This document shows positions 1 to 8,433 of a stretch of 54,954 nucleotides of DNA, piece by piece. The position numbers and the translations under genes were made by a program. The DNA comes from Tannockella sp964372125. GTDB taxonomy: Bacteria; Bacillota_I; Bacilli_A; Erysipelotrichales; Coprobacillaceae. A model generated the notes under the pieces. The model had not been told where the DNA came from and ran no database searches. It saw nothing but the letters and a program-made list of their open reading frames with translations. Every line of letters begins with the position of its first letter. Positions within the stretch are counted from its first letter, which is position 1. The DNA is taken from positions 1 through 54,954 of the forward strand of contig CAYJPL010000013.1 of the NCBI GenBank assembly GCA_964372125.1. The letters are read 5' to 3'.

Positions 1-53
1 AAATCCTGCGGACCTTAAAATCCGTGCCGGTTCGATTCCGGCCCTGGGCACCA
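1..53 (+). tRNA. tRNA-Leu, 3' part only (cut by window start)
   Basis: The window opens inside the anticodon loop. Visible are the 3' half of the anticodon stem, a long variable arm (CGGA pairing with TCCG), the T arm (GCCGG-TTCGATT-CCGGC at 26-42), the acceptor strand at 43-49, discriminator A50 and an encoded CCA at 51-53. A long variable arm with discriminator A indicates leucine rather than serine. The first base is probably anticodon position 36 (A), consistent with a UUR-reading leucine tRNA. The full anticodon cannot be seen. Confidence 0.9.
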
Positions 54-66
54 TTTAATGATTATT

Positions 67-90
67 GAACTGTAAATAGTTCTTTTTTTA
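67..90 (+). terminator. Rho-independent terminator after tRNA-Leu
   Basis: A GAACT stem at 67-71 pairs with AGTTC at 78-82 and is followed by seven T residues. It lies 14 bases after the tRNA CCA. Confidence 0.7.
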
Positions 91-132
91 TTTTAATACC
101 TGACCATTGTAGATAGTCCAATGTGGACAAAC

Positions 133-181
133 TTACTATTTAGGATAATCAATAGCACAGTTTGATTATCGTAGATAGTAA
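133..181. repeat. Long imperfect hairpin between tRNA-Leu and miaA
   Basis: A perfect nine-base inverted repeat (GATAATCAA at 144-152, TTGATTATC at 162-170) extends outward with one G/G mismatch and one wobble to about 18 pairs. The right arm ends in GTAGATAGT (171-179), a word also present at 109-117. A second small hairpin (GTCCA-atg-TGGAC) lies at 116-128. The function is unknown; this could be a structured trailer or a small intergenic repeat. Confidence 0.5.
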
Positions 182-210
182 AAGGTAGCATTTAATTGCT
201 ACCTTTTTTT
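180..210. terminator. Bidirectional terminator at the end of miaA
   Basis: GGTAGCA at 184-190 pairs with TGCTACC at 197-203. A seven-T run follows on the plus strand and TTTT on the minus strand. The miaA stop codon sits in the loop. Confidence 0.7.
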
Positions 211-1112
211 ATATCTTCTAATACTTGTTTTACTGTGCTTGCGAATTCTTCTAAATTAACATCATACCAATTTACATTAAATTGATTTTTAAACCATGTA
301 TATTGTCTTTTAGCATAATTTCTTGAATTCTTTTTTATGAGTTCAATCGTTTGTTCCAATGTTTGTGTTCCATCATAATAAGCAAACCACTCTCGATACC
401 CAATTCCTTTAGCACTTTGATTTTCACTTGTAACATTCATTTTACGTAATGTTTCAATTTCTTCTTGTAGTCCATTTTGAATCATAATATCTACTCGTTT
501 ATTTATTCTTTCATATAAACATTCACGTTCAATTGTTAGACCGATAAATACAGCATCATATAAACATACATGTTGTTGACTGGCGATAACTGCACTTTTT
601 TTTGTACCTGATGTTTCAAAAATTTCGATAGCACGCAACACTCGTTGACGATTATTTGGGTGTAACTCTATAGCACTTTCCTTATCAATTGTATTTAAAT
701 ATGTATGTAACTGCTCATTTGTATAATCTTGATATTTAATTTTATATTGATCATGATTGCTAGTTGTTTCTTGAAAAGAGTAATCATATAATGCTGCTTT
801 TATATATAATCCAGTACCCCCAACGATAATAGGCACTTTGTCGCGCCTTGTTATATCATCAATTAGAGTTCTTACTTGTTCTTGAAAGTCTTTGACACTA
901 AATGTATCTAACGGATCACAAATATCAATTAAATGATGTATAACGCCATCCATCTCTTCAGTTGTGACTTTTGCACTACCAATATTTAGATGTCGATATA
1001 TTTGCATTGAATCACCACTAATTACTTCTCCATTTAATTCTTTTGCAAGCGATACTCCCATTGCAGTTTTCCCTACACTAGTTGGACCTACTACCACTAT
1101 TACTTTTTTCAT
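192..1112 (-). CDS. miaA: tRNA dimethylallyltransferase MiaA
   Basis: This enzyme transfers the dimethylallyl group of DMAPP to N6 of A37 in tRNAs that read UNN codons. The 306-residue length is normal for the family. The P-loop GPTSVGKT is at residues 9-16, the SGDSMQIY motif with the substrate-binding Asp is near residue 32, and GGTGLY is near residue 98. Its ATG overlaps the mutL stop as TAATG, so it is translationally coupled as the last gene of mutS-mutL-miaA. No hfq follows it, unlike in Bacillus. Its product is the substrate of MiaB, encoded at 10338-11780. Confidence 0.97.
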   Translation of the reverse strand: MKKVIVVVGPTSVGKTAMGVSLAKELNGEVISGDSMQIYRHLNIGSAKVTTEEMDGVIHHLIDICDPLDTFSVKDFQEQVRTLIDDITRRDKVPIIVGGTGLYIKAALYDYSFQETTSNHDQYKIKYQDYTNEQLHTYLNTIDKESAIELHPNNRQRVLRAIEIFETSGTKKSAVIASQQHVCLYDAVFIGLTIERECLYERINKRVDIMIQNGLQEEIETLRKMNVTSENQSAKGIGYREWFAYYDGTQTLEQTIELIKKNSRNYAKRQYTWFKNQFNVNWYDVNLEEFASTVKQVLEDIKKGSN

Positions 1113-2893
1113 TATACTACCCTCTTAAATAATTTTTCTAAATCATAGCTACGATATTTTATAATTGTTGGTCGCCCATGTGGGCATACATAAGGATTTT
1201 CACAACACATTAAGTTATCAACTAATTCTTGCATTGCAAGTGTTGATAAGTGCAAATTTGCTTTTAATGATGCTTTACAGCTTAGTGTTGCGATTGCATG
1301 TTCTTGCATTTCTACAACATCAACTTTATTGTTTTGTATTAATTGGTCTATCATTTGATCAATAAATATTTTTTCATCTACATTTTTCATCCAAAACGGA
1401 AGTTCTTTTACGATAAACCCATTCTCACCAAATGCAATCAAATCTATTCCCACATTATGCAATAGCTCTTTTCGTTCCTCTAATAACAAGCAAGTACTTA
1501 CTGGGAATTCAAATGTTAATGGTAACAATAATTCTTGCATAGTCAAATCAAGCTTCTCAAATTTACTATAGAAGTACTCGTAGTTAATACGTTCTTGTGC
1601 TGCATGTTGATCAATTATATACATTGTATCTTGGTCTTGACCAATTATGTATGTTCCATGCACTTGTCCCTGTACAAATATTTTTTGTTTCATCGTACGT
1701 ATTTCAACTTCTGGTTGTTGGACAATTGTATCTACAACTTCCTCTTTAACTACGTTATATTCTACTACTTCTTCTTTTACTTTAGGTTTGATATCTGGCA
1801 ATTCTATCGAATATTCATCATTAGTAATGTTTGTGTTTTTATATTCGAACGTTATCTCTTCTTGATGAATAGGTATTTTCATAGTCGGTTTGATAGCATC
1901 ATATGTAAGATTTACTTTGCTTAGCTCATCTATCATTCCATGATAGATAAGTTCTTTAAGTTTTGTTTCTTTTGAAAATCTTACCTCTAGCTTTGATGGA
2001 TGAACATTTACATCAACTAAATACGGATCAATTTCAATATTAACTATTGCAATTGGATATCGATTATCAGCTAAATATTTTCGATAGCTATTATTAATGG
2101 CATCAATTGCAACACTACTTTTTACTACACGGTTATTTACCATTGTAATAATATCTTTTTTACTTGAACGAGTAGTATCAATTTTTGATACATATCCAAC
2201 CACTTTAAATTCATCATCTTCAAATTCTACAGGTATCATACTCTTTGCAACTTGCAGACCATATACATTAGCAACCGTCTCTAATAGATTATCTGTTGCC
2301 CTTGACTGGAAAACCATTCTGTCATTATGTGTAAGTGAAAAAGCAACATTACTATGCGATAGTGATAATTTTTCTATATATGATTGAATATTTGAAAATT
2401 CCGTGTTTACAGACTTCATATACTTTAATCTTGCAGGTACATTTTGAAATAACTTAGTAACTGTGATTGTCGTTCCTTGATTGATTGCAATTTGTTTGTT
2501 ATTTTGTAACTTACCAAATAGATAGTGAACTTTTGTCGACTCATTACCATTAGATGTTTCTAATACAAAATCACTAATTGAAGCAATCGATGGTATCGCT
2601 TCTCCTCGAAATCCTAATGTTTGAATACAAAACAAATCGTCATCATCTTTTATTTTACTTGTTGCATGTCTTGAAAAACAAAGACTTGCATCAGCTTTTG
2701 ACATACCTTCTCCATTGTCAATAATAGAGATTAATTCTAGTCCACCATCTTTAATGATTATATCTATTTTTGTACTACCTGCATCTAAACTATTTTCCAC
2801 CAGTTCTTTTACTACATTTGCAGGGCGTTCTATTACTTCTCCAGCAGCGATTTTATTAGCTAATACATCATCTAGTTGTCTAATTTTTTGCAT
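1112..2893 (-). CDS. mutL: DNA mismatch repair protein MutL (endonuclease type)
   Basis: MutL is an ATP-dependent mediator of mismatch repair that nicks the new strand after MutS recognition. The GHKL ATPase part shows ELVENSLDAG (Mg/ATP site), DNGEGM and GFRGEAI. A charged linker of roughly 70 residues follows, then the C-terminal domain with the metal-dependent nuclease motif DQHAAQERINYE (the DQHA-x2-E-x4-E pattern) and a CPHGRP metal-binding motif near the end. At 593 residues it is a nicking MutL like that of Bacillus, unlike the enterobacterial form. It starts 9 bases after mutS ends, in the same operon. Confidence 0.97.
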   Translation of the reverse strand: MQKIRQLDDVLANKIAAGEVIERPANVVKELVENSLDAGSTKIDIIIKDGGLELISIIDNGEGMSKADASLCFSRHATSKIKDDDDLFCIQTLGFRGEAIPSIASISDFVLETSNGNESTKVHYLFGKLQNNKQIAINQGTTITVTKLFQNVPARLKYMKSVNTEFSNIQSYIEKLSLSHSNVAFSLTHNDRMVFQSRATDNLLETVANVYGLQVAKSMIPVEFEDDEFKVVGYVSKIDTTRSSKKDIITMVNNRVVKSSVAIDAINNSYRKYLADNRYPIAIVNIEIDPYLVDVNVHPSKLEVRFSKETKLKELIYHGMIDELSKVNLTYDAIKPTMKIPIHQEEITFEYKNTNITNDEYSIELPDIKPKVKEEVVEYNVVKEEVVDTIVQQPEVEIRTMKQKIFVQGQVHGTYIIGQDQDTMYIIDQHAAQERINYEYFYSKFEKLDLTMQELLLPLTFEFPVSTCLLLEERKELLHNVGIDLIAFGENGFIVKELPFWMKNVDEKIFIDQMIDQLIQNNKVDVVEMQEHAIATLSCKASLKANLHLSTLAMQELVDNLMCCENPYVCPHGRPTIIKYRSYDLEKLFKRVV

Positions 2894-2902
2894 AACCCAT
2901 CT

Positions 2903-5407
2903 CTACTTTCCTAGCATTTTTTTTAATTCTATTAATGTTGATAATGCTTCTATTGGTGATAGTTGCATTGGATCAATTTTTTCTATGTGTTGTTCAACTT
3001 CGCTTTTTTCAATAATTGGAACTTCTTGTACCTTTGTAATTACGTGTTGAATATTATTTGACTCTAACCCTTGTAGTACTGTATTTGCTTTGATTATTAC
3101 TTCATCAGGTAATTTTGCAAGTTTTGCAACATTTATCCCATATGATTTATTTGATTTACCTTCTTTAATACGATATAAGAAAGTTAATTTATCATCTACA
3201 ATACTTGCACTTGCATGAACATTACAAATTCCTAAATTATTTTCTTCTAAGAATGTTAACTCATGGTAATGTGTTGAAAATAATGTAACACATTTTATTT
3301 TTGTAGCGATGTATTCTATCATTGCTTGAGCAATAGCCATACCATCAAATGTTGCAGTACCTCTTCCAATTTCATCAAATAATATTAATGATTTTTCAGT
3401 TGCAAAACGAAGCGCATTATTTGCCTCTAGCATTTCAACCATAAATGTTGATTGACCAGATACTAAATCATCACTTGCTCCAATACGAGTAAATATTTGA
3501 TCGAATATTGGTAGATTCGCACTCTGACAAGGAACAAAACTTCCGATTTGAGCCATGATAGTACACAGTGCAAATTGACGCATATATGTTGATTTACCAC
3601 CCATGTTTGGCCCTGTGATTAACAACATTGGTTGATGCTTACTACACATAACATCATTACTAACATATTTTCCCTGTCCTAATACTTTTTCAATAACTCC
3701 ATGTCTTCCTTGTTTTATTGTTACTGTTTTTTCATCATTAAATGTTGGACGAATATAGTTGTTTTGTCCACTAACTGTAGCAAGTGATTGATATACATCT
3801 ATTTTTGCGATTACTCTAGCAATATCTTGTAATGTTGCCACATCTTTACGAATGTAGTTTCTTATTTCACTAAAAATAGCATATTCTAATTTTACTATTT
3901 TGTCTTGGGCACTAATAATTTTAGACTCCATCTCTTTTAATTCTGGAGTAATAAAACGTTCAGCATTTGATAAACTCTGTTTTCTAGTATATTCAAATTC
4001 ATCTTTAACTTGGCTTAAGTTTGACTTTGTAATTTCAATATAATATCCAAAGACACGATTATAGCCTACTTTTAGACCTTTTATACCTGTTCGTTCTCTT
4101 TCATTTTGTTCAAATGTTGTTAGCCACGTTTTTCCATTATCACGAATGTATCTAAGTTCATCTAACTCTTGATTAAAGCCATCTTTAATAATTCCCCCTT
4201 CCTTTAATGTAAGTGGTGGGTTGTCTATTATCGATGCATCTACCATTGCTTTTATATGACTTACATCAACTAAATGGCTAGCAAGTTTACTTGCTAGTGG
4301 GTTATCTATTGATAATAGTTGTTGTTTTAATTCAGGTATTACCTCTAATGTACTAGCAATCCATGATACATCACGTGCATTTATATTTCCAAATGCAATA
4401 CGGCTTGACAGCCTTTCTAAATCGTATACTTCCTTTAATATTGATTTAATACTTTCTCTTTGGATAAAGTTTTCTTGAAATAATTCTACAATATCTAAAC
4501 GTTTTTCAATATTTTCTTGTTTAATTAATGGTCTATCAATCCATCTTTTTAAAAGTCTAGACCCCATTGCAGATTTGGTTTGATCTAATAACCAAAACAA
4601 ACTTCCATACTTATCATTATTCTTTGTAGTAGTTGTTAATTCTAATGATTTTTTTGTATATAAATCCATTGTCATATAGGCACTATTATCAATCACTTCT
4701 ATAATTTGTAAGTGATCTAATTTACGTTTTTGTGTTTCTAATAAATATTGTAATAATAAACTAGCACATTTAATTTGCTTAATATCTGTTACATTATCAA
4801 ATATTTTTTGATATTGATCATCAAGTTGGTCATTTTCAAATTCCGATACTACGCAGTCTAAAAAATCTTTTTTGTCAGCTGTCTTACACACTACTTCTTT
4901 TACATGCATAGATTGTAATTGATTTTGAAGTTCGTGGTCATTTTTATCAATCGTTACAACACTAAACTCTCCAGTAGTTATATCACAAAATGCAATAGCA
5001 TATGAAAAATCAAAGGCACAATATGCACCAATATAGTTATTATTATTTTTTGTTAGGCTTTCATCAAATAATGTTCCTGGAGTAACAATTTGTACAACAC
5101 CACGTTCTACAACTCCTTTTTTACCTGGCTCAGTAAGCTGTTCAACAATAGCAACACGATGTCCAAATTCTATTAATCTTTGGATATAACTTGCAGCAGA
5201 ATGAAAAGGAACCCCACACATCGGGACTCTTTGTTCACTTCCAGCATTTTTACCAGTTAATGCAATTTCTAGTTGTTTTGAAACAAGCAATGCATCTTCA
5301 AAAAACATTTCATAAAAATCTCCTAGTCGAAACATCACTATGTCATTTGGGTGTTTTTCTTTAATTGATAAATATTGCATCATCATTGGGCTATATTTTG
5401 GTTTCAT
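2903..5407 (-). CDS. mutS: DNA mismatch repair protein MutS
   Basis: MutS recognises mismatches and small loops in DNA. The 834 residues begin with the mismatch-reading domain, where GDFYEMF places the stacking Phe at residue 31 and its partner Glu at 33. Lever and clamp domains follow, then the ATPase with Walker A GPNMGGKST and Walker B LILFDEIGRGT. The start is supported by AGGAG upstream of ATG at 5405-5407. It is the first gene of mutS-mutL-miaA and is divergent from the 5-oxoproline-type operon. Confidence 0.97.
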   Translation of the reverse strand: MKPKYSPMMMQYLSIKEKHPNDIVMFRLGDFYEMFFEDALLVSKQLEIALTGKNAGSEQRVPMCGVPFHSAASYIQRLIEFGHRVAIVEQLTEPGKKGVVERGVVQIVTPGTLFDESLTKNNNNYIGAYCAFDFSYAIAFCDITTGEFSVVTIDKNDHELQNQLQSMHVKEVVCKTADKKDFLDCVVSEFENDQLDDQYQKIFDNVTDIKQIKCASLLLQYLLETQKRKLDHLQIIEVIDNSAYMTMDLYTKKSLELTTTTKNNDKYGSLFWLLDQTKSAMGSRLLKRWIDRPLIKQENIEKRLDIVELFQENFIQRESIKSILKEVYDLERLSSRIAFGNINARDVSWIASTLEVIPELKQQLLSIDNPLASKLASHLVDVSHIKAMVDASIIDNPPLTLKEGGIIKDGFNQELDELRYIRDNGKTWLTTFEQNERERTGIKGLKVGYNRVFGYYIEITKSNLSQVKDEFEYTRKQSLSNAERFITPELKEMESKIISAQDKIVKLEYAIFSEIRNYIRKDVATLQDIARVIAKIDVYQSLATVSGQNNYIRPTFNDEKTVTIKQGRHGVIEKVLGQGKYVSNDVMCSKHQPMLLITGPNMGGKSTYMRQFALCTIMAQIGSFVPCQSANLPIFDQIFTRIGASDDLVSGQSTFMVEMLEANNALRFATEKSLILFDEIGRGTATFDGMAIAQAMIEYIATKIKCVTLFSTHYHELTFLEENNLGICNVHASASIVDDKLTFLYRIKEGKSNKSYGINVAKLAKLPDEVIIKANTVLQGLESNNIQHVITKVQEVPIIEKSEVEQHIEKIDPMQLSPIEALSTLIELKKMLGK

Positions 5408-5437
5408 ACATTATCTCCTACATAAAAATTCTTTGTA

Positions 5438-5457
5438 ATTATACCATAAAATGGTAT
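5438..5457 (-). promoter_or_regulatory. Candidate mutS promoter -10 overlapped by a palindrome
   Basis: In the 305-base gap between mutS and the divergent operon, a perfect TATAAT on the minus strand (5438-5443) overlaps the inverted repeat ATACCAT-aaa-ATGGTAT (5441-5457). No good -35 box is seen. The palindrome could be an operator or a short hairpin. The remainder of the gap is AT-rich, with nothing else recognised except the promoter at 5658-5686. Confidence 0.35.
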
Positions 5458-5657
5458 TTTATTCTCTCTTTATATCATAAAAAGTATTAATTTTTAAAAT
5501 TGAATTTGATTCTTTTACATGTACTTGATAAACGTTTTTTTGTAATTATATAGTGATAATTTATTATAATCAATTGAAATTCGTATCATCCGTTTGTTAT
5601 TCTACCAAATGTTTAAATAATAATTTATGAAACATCAAATTACATTTTAAAATAAAT

Positions 5658-5686
5658 TTGAATATAATATAACATTATGATATTAT
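5658..5686 (+). promoter_or_regulatory. Promoter of the DUF969-DUF979-pcp operon
   Basis: TTGAAT (5658-5663), a 17-base spacer and TATTAT (5681-5686) sit 26 bases before the start codon. A strong AAGGAGG ribosome-binding site lies at about 5698. Confidence 0.6.
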
Positions 5687-5712
5687 TACGTAGTTCTAAG
5701 GAGGAATAAAAT

Positions 5713-6387
5713 ATGGAATATTTAACACTTTTAGGTGTTGCAATTATTGTCGTAGGTTTTATATTAAAACTTGATGTTCTTGCAGTAGTCCTAGTATCAG
5801 GTATCACAACTGGTTTAATTGCTGGTATTGATATCGCTGAAATACTTGCAATTTTAGGAGAATCATTTGTTAAAAATAGATTGATGTCTATCTTTTTAAT
5901 TATGTTACCAATTATCGCAATTATTGAACGTTATGGTTTAAAAGAAAGAGCTGCTACTGTTATCGGTGGAATCAAAAATGCTTCAGCAGGTGTCGTATTA
6001 AGTTTATATATGATAATCCGTTCACTTGCATCTGCATTCAATGTACGTATCGGTGGTGTAGTGCAGTTCGTTAGACCATTAGTACTTCCAATGGCTCAAG
6101 GTGCAGCTAGTGCAAGTATTAAAAATGAATTAACTGAAGCTCAAGATGAAGAGTTAAAAGGTTTAAGTGCAGCTACAGAAAACTTAGGGAACTTCTTTGC
6201 TCAGTTATGCTTCCCAGCATCAAGTGGAGTAGTACTTATTCAAGGTACGTTAGTTGGACTTGGATACGATGTAACATTACAATCGATTGCATTTTCTGCA
6301 ATCCCAGTTGCAATAATTACAGTTATCTTAGTATTTATTCGTGTTCGTTTATATGACATGAAGCTAAAAAAAGGAGGAAATAAATAA
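5713..6387 (+). CDS. DUF969 family membrane protein, probable subunit of a 5-oxoproline-linked transporter
   Basis: This is a 224-residue, very hydrophobic protein with about six membrane spans. It has conserved-looking polar patches such as RSLASAFNVRIGGVVQFVRP and NLGNFFAQLCFPASSG between the spans. The sequence resembles the DUF969 family, which is regularly encoded with a DUF979 protein and pyroglutamyl peptidase. The downstream gene starts at its stop codon, so the two are probably made together and form one complex. Transport of 5-oxoproline or small peptides is inferred from context only. Confidence 0.8.
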   Translation: MEYLTLLGVAIIVVGFILKLDVLAVVLVSGITTGLIAGIDIAEILAILGESFVKNRLMSIFLIMLPIIAIIERYGLKERAATVIGGIKNASAGVVLSLYMIIRSLASAFNVRIGGVVQFVRPLVLPMAQGAASASIKNELTEAQDEELKGLSAATENLGNFFAQLCFPASSGVVLIQGTLVGLGYDVTLQSIAFSAIPVAIITVILVFIRVRLYDMKLKKGGNK

Positions 6388-7343
6388 TGAGTAATTTTTT
6401 AACAAATATAGCTCCAGAAATTATTTACACTCTTTGTGGTTTAGTTTCAATTTATACTGCTATCACTGCTATTTCAAAAGACAAAAAAGCAATTGGAACA
6501 GCTCTGTTTTGGTCACTATTTGGTATTACATTTATTTTTGGTAAAGTAATTCCATACGAAGTGACAGGGATTATTTTAGTAATTATGGGATTATTAACTG
6601 TTACAAAACAAGTTAAGCTAGTCCCAATTGATGATGTTTCTACAGAAATAAAAGCAAAATCTAACGAAAGTATTAAAAGTAAAATCTTTATACCCGCTGT
6701 ATTAATTGGTTTATTATCATTTGCATTCTCATTTGTACGTTATACTGTGGTAGTAGATGGTACAAGTATGTCTAGAGCCTTAGATGGTGCAGTTATGGTA
6801 GGTCTTGCTTGTTTAGTTTCATTATTAACTGCATTGCTTATTTGTAAACCTAAGTTTAAAGAAACTGGGGAACAAACAAGTAAATTATTAATGCAAGTTG
6901 GTGCAGTGTCATTGCTTCCACAATTACTTGGGGCATTAGGGACATTATTTACACAAGCCGGAGTTGGAAGTGTTATTTCAGAAATGATCGCTGTAATTGT
7001 TCCTGAAGGAAATATCTTTATTGGTGTACTTATTTATTGTATTGGTATGGTTGTCTTTACAATGATTATGGGTAATGCTTTTGCTGCTTTTTCAGTAATC
7101 ACAGTAGGTATTGGATTCCCATTTGTAATGATGCAAGGTGGAGATCCTGCAGTAATTGGTGCATTAGGTATGACATGTGGTTTTTGTGGTACACTGCTTA
7201 CACCAATGGCTGCAAACTTCAATATTGTACCTGCTGCAGTATTAGAGACAAAAAACAAATGGCAAATCATTATGGTACAAGTACCTTTTGCAGTTATATT
7301 AATTGCAGTACATGTTGCATTAATGTTATTATTAGCATTCTAA
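6387..7343 (+). CDS. DUF979 family membrane protein, partner of the DUF969 protein
   Basis: This 318-residue protein has about nine predicted membrane spans. The C-terminal half carries GNAFAAFSVITVGIG and GMTCGFCGTLLTPMAANFN, patterns resembling ion-coupled permeases. It begins at the last base of the DUF969 stop codon and is followed 12 bases later by pcp. A two-part secondary transporter with the preceding gene is the likely role. The substrate is inferred, not shown. Confidence 0.8.
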   Translation: MSNFLTNIAPEIIYTLCGLVSIYTAITAISKDKKAIGTALFWSLFGITFIFGKVIPYEVTGIILVIMGLLTVTKQVKLVPIDDVSTEIKAKSNESIKSKIFIPAVLIGLLSFAFSFVRYTVVVDGTSMSRALDGAVMVGLACLVSLLTALLICKPKFKETGEQTSKLLMQVGAVSLLPQLLGALGTLFTQAGVGSVISEMIAVIVPEGNIFIGVLIYCIGMVVFTMIMGNAFAAFSVITVGIGFPFVMMQGGDPAVIGALGMTCGFCGTLLTPMAANFNIVPAAVLETKNKWQIIMVQVPFAVILIAVHVALMLLLAF

Positions 7344-7355
7344 GGAGGTATAACT

Positions 7356-7997
7356 ATGAAAATATTAGTTACTGGTTTTGATCCGTTTGGTGGAGAGAGT
7401 ATTAATCCAGCAATCGAATCAGTAAAAAAATTACCAAATACAATTTTCGAAGCAACAATTATTAAACTTGAAATTCCAACAGTATGTCATAAATCACTTG
7501 CTGTAATTGAACAAGCGATAATTGAACATCAACCTGATGTAATATTATCTATTGGTCAAGCTGGTGGTAGAAATGATATTTCAATCGAAAGAGTTGGAAT
7601 CAATATTGATGATTGTCGTATTCCTGATAATGAAGGAAATCAAATTATAGACGAACCAGTTTACAAAGATGGTCCAGCTGCATATTTTACTACATTACCA
7701 ATTAAAGCAATGGTTAAACAAGTAAAAGAAGCAAATATTCCTGCATCAGTATCTAATACTGCAGGAACATTCGTATGCAACCATGTAACTTATGGTGTTT
7801 TACATATGCTTGCAACTAAGTATCCTGGAAAGAGAAGCGGATTTATTCATATCCCATTTTTACCACAACAAGTTTTAGAGAAAAAAGGTATGCCTAGTAT
7901 GTCTTTAGAAATGATTGTTGAGGGACTTACTAAAGCAATTGAAGCTATTGTAAAAAATAATATTGATATTAAAGAAATAGGCGGTGCAACACATTAA
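7356..7997 (+). CDS. pcp: Pyroglutamyl-peptidase I
   Basis: A cytoplasmic cysteine peptidase of family C15 that removes N-terminal 5-oxoproline from peptides. The 213 residues are full length. The Glu-Cys-His triad is visible: Glu in ISIERVGIN (after SIGQAGGRND), Cys in NTAGTFVCNHVTYG, and His in FIHIPFLPQQ. AAGGAGG precedes the ATG. Its stop overlaps the next ATG as TAATG, so it is coupled to the cyclotransferase-like gene, whose expected product is also 5-oxoproline. Confidence 0.95.
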   Translation: MKILVTGFDPFGGESINPAIESVKKLPNTIFEATIIKLEIPTVCHKSLAVIEQAIIEHQPDVILSIGQAGGRNDISIERVGINIDDCRIPDNEGNQIIDEPVYKDGPAAYFTTLPIKAMVKQVKEANIPASVSNTAGTFVCNHVTYGVLHMLATKYPGKRSGFIHIPFLPQQVLEKKGMPSMSLEMIVEGLTKAIEAIVKNNIDIKEIGGATH

Positions 7998-8410
7998 TGC
8001 ATAAAATATTTGTATATGGTTCTTTGCGTAAAGGAATGTATAATTATGATCTTTATTTAAAAGGGAAAAGTAATTTTGTTTCAAATGCATATGTTAAAGG
8101 AACTCTGTATTCCCTTAAAGATAAAAAATATCCAGCGTTAATTGCTGGTGAAAATTATATTCTTGGTGAAATTTATGAAGTAGATATAGATACATTATTA
8201 AAACTTGATGAGCTCGAAAGTTATGTTGAAGGTTCAAAAGATAATGAGTATAATAAGGTAAATGTGCCTATCTATAATGAAAACAACAAACAAATTGAAT
8301 CATTAGATGTATATTTTTACAATGATGCAAATTCTTTACGTAATACACTTTTAGAGAGCGTTATTGAATGTAATGATTATTGTAAACATTATATAGAAAA
8401 ATACGTATAG
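7997..8410 (+). CDS. Gamma-glutamylcyclotransferase-like protein
   Basis: A 137-residue member of the GGCT/AIG2-like fold family. It carries the diagnostic VYGSLRKG at residues 6-13, which forms the product-binding loop, and LDELESYVEG, which supplies the expected catalytic Glu. Family members release 5-oxoproline from gamma-glutamyl compounds or cleave gamma-glutamylamines. Position as the last, coupled gene after pcp suggests both enzymes feed 5-oxoproline or glutamate metabolism with the two membrane proteins. The exact substrate cannot be read from the sequence. Confidence 0.88.
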   Translation: MHKIFVYGSLRKGMYNYDLYLKGKSNFVSNAYVKGTLYSLKDKKYPALIAGENYILGEIYEVDIDTLLKLDELESYVEGSKDNEYNKVNVPIYNENNKQIESLDVYFYNDANSLRNTLLESVIECNDYCKHYIEKYV

Positions 8411-8433
8411 GATAGCCCTATACGTATTTTTTA
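8397..8433. terminator. Bidirectional terminator between the pcp operon and guaB
   Basis: ATACGTATAGG (8401-8411) pairs with CCTATACGTAT (8417-8427), flanked by A-rich sequence on the left and six T on the right. It contains the stop codon of the cyclotransferase-like gene and abuts the stop of guaB. Confidence 0.85.

Noticed and set aside
2097..2387. Plus-strand frames inside mutL (also those at 1165-1924 and 2715-3050)
   Set aside because: They are antisense shadows of mutL with no start signals; the mutL motifs on the other strand are unambiguous.
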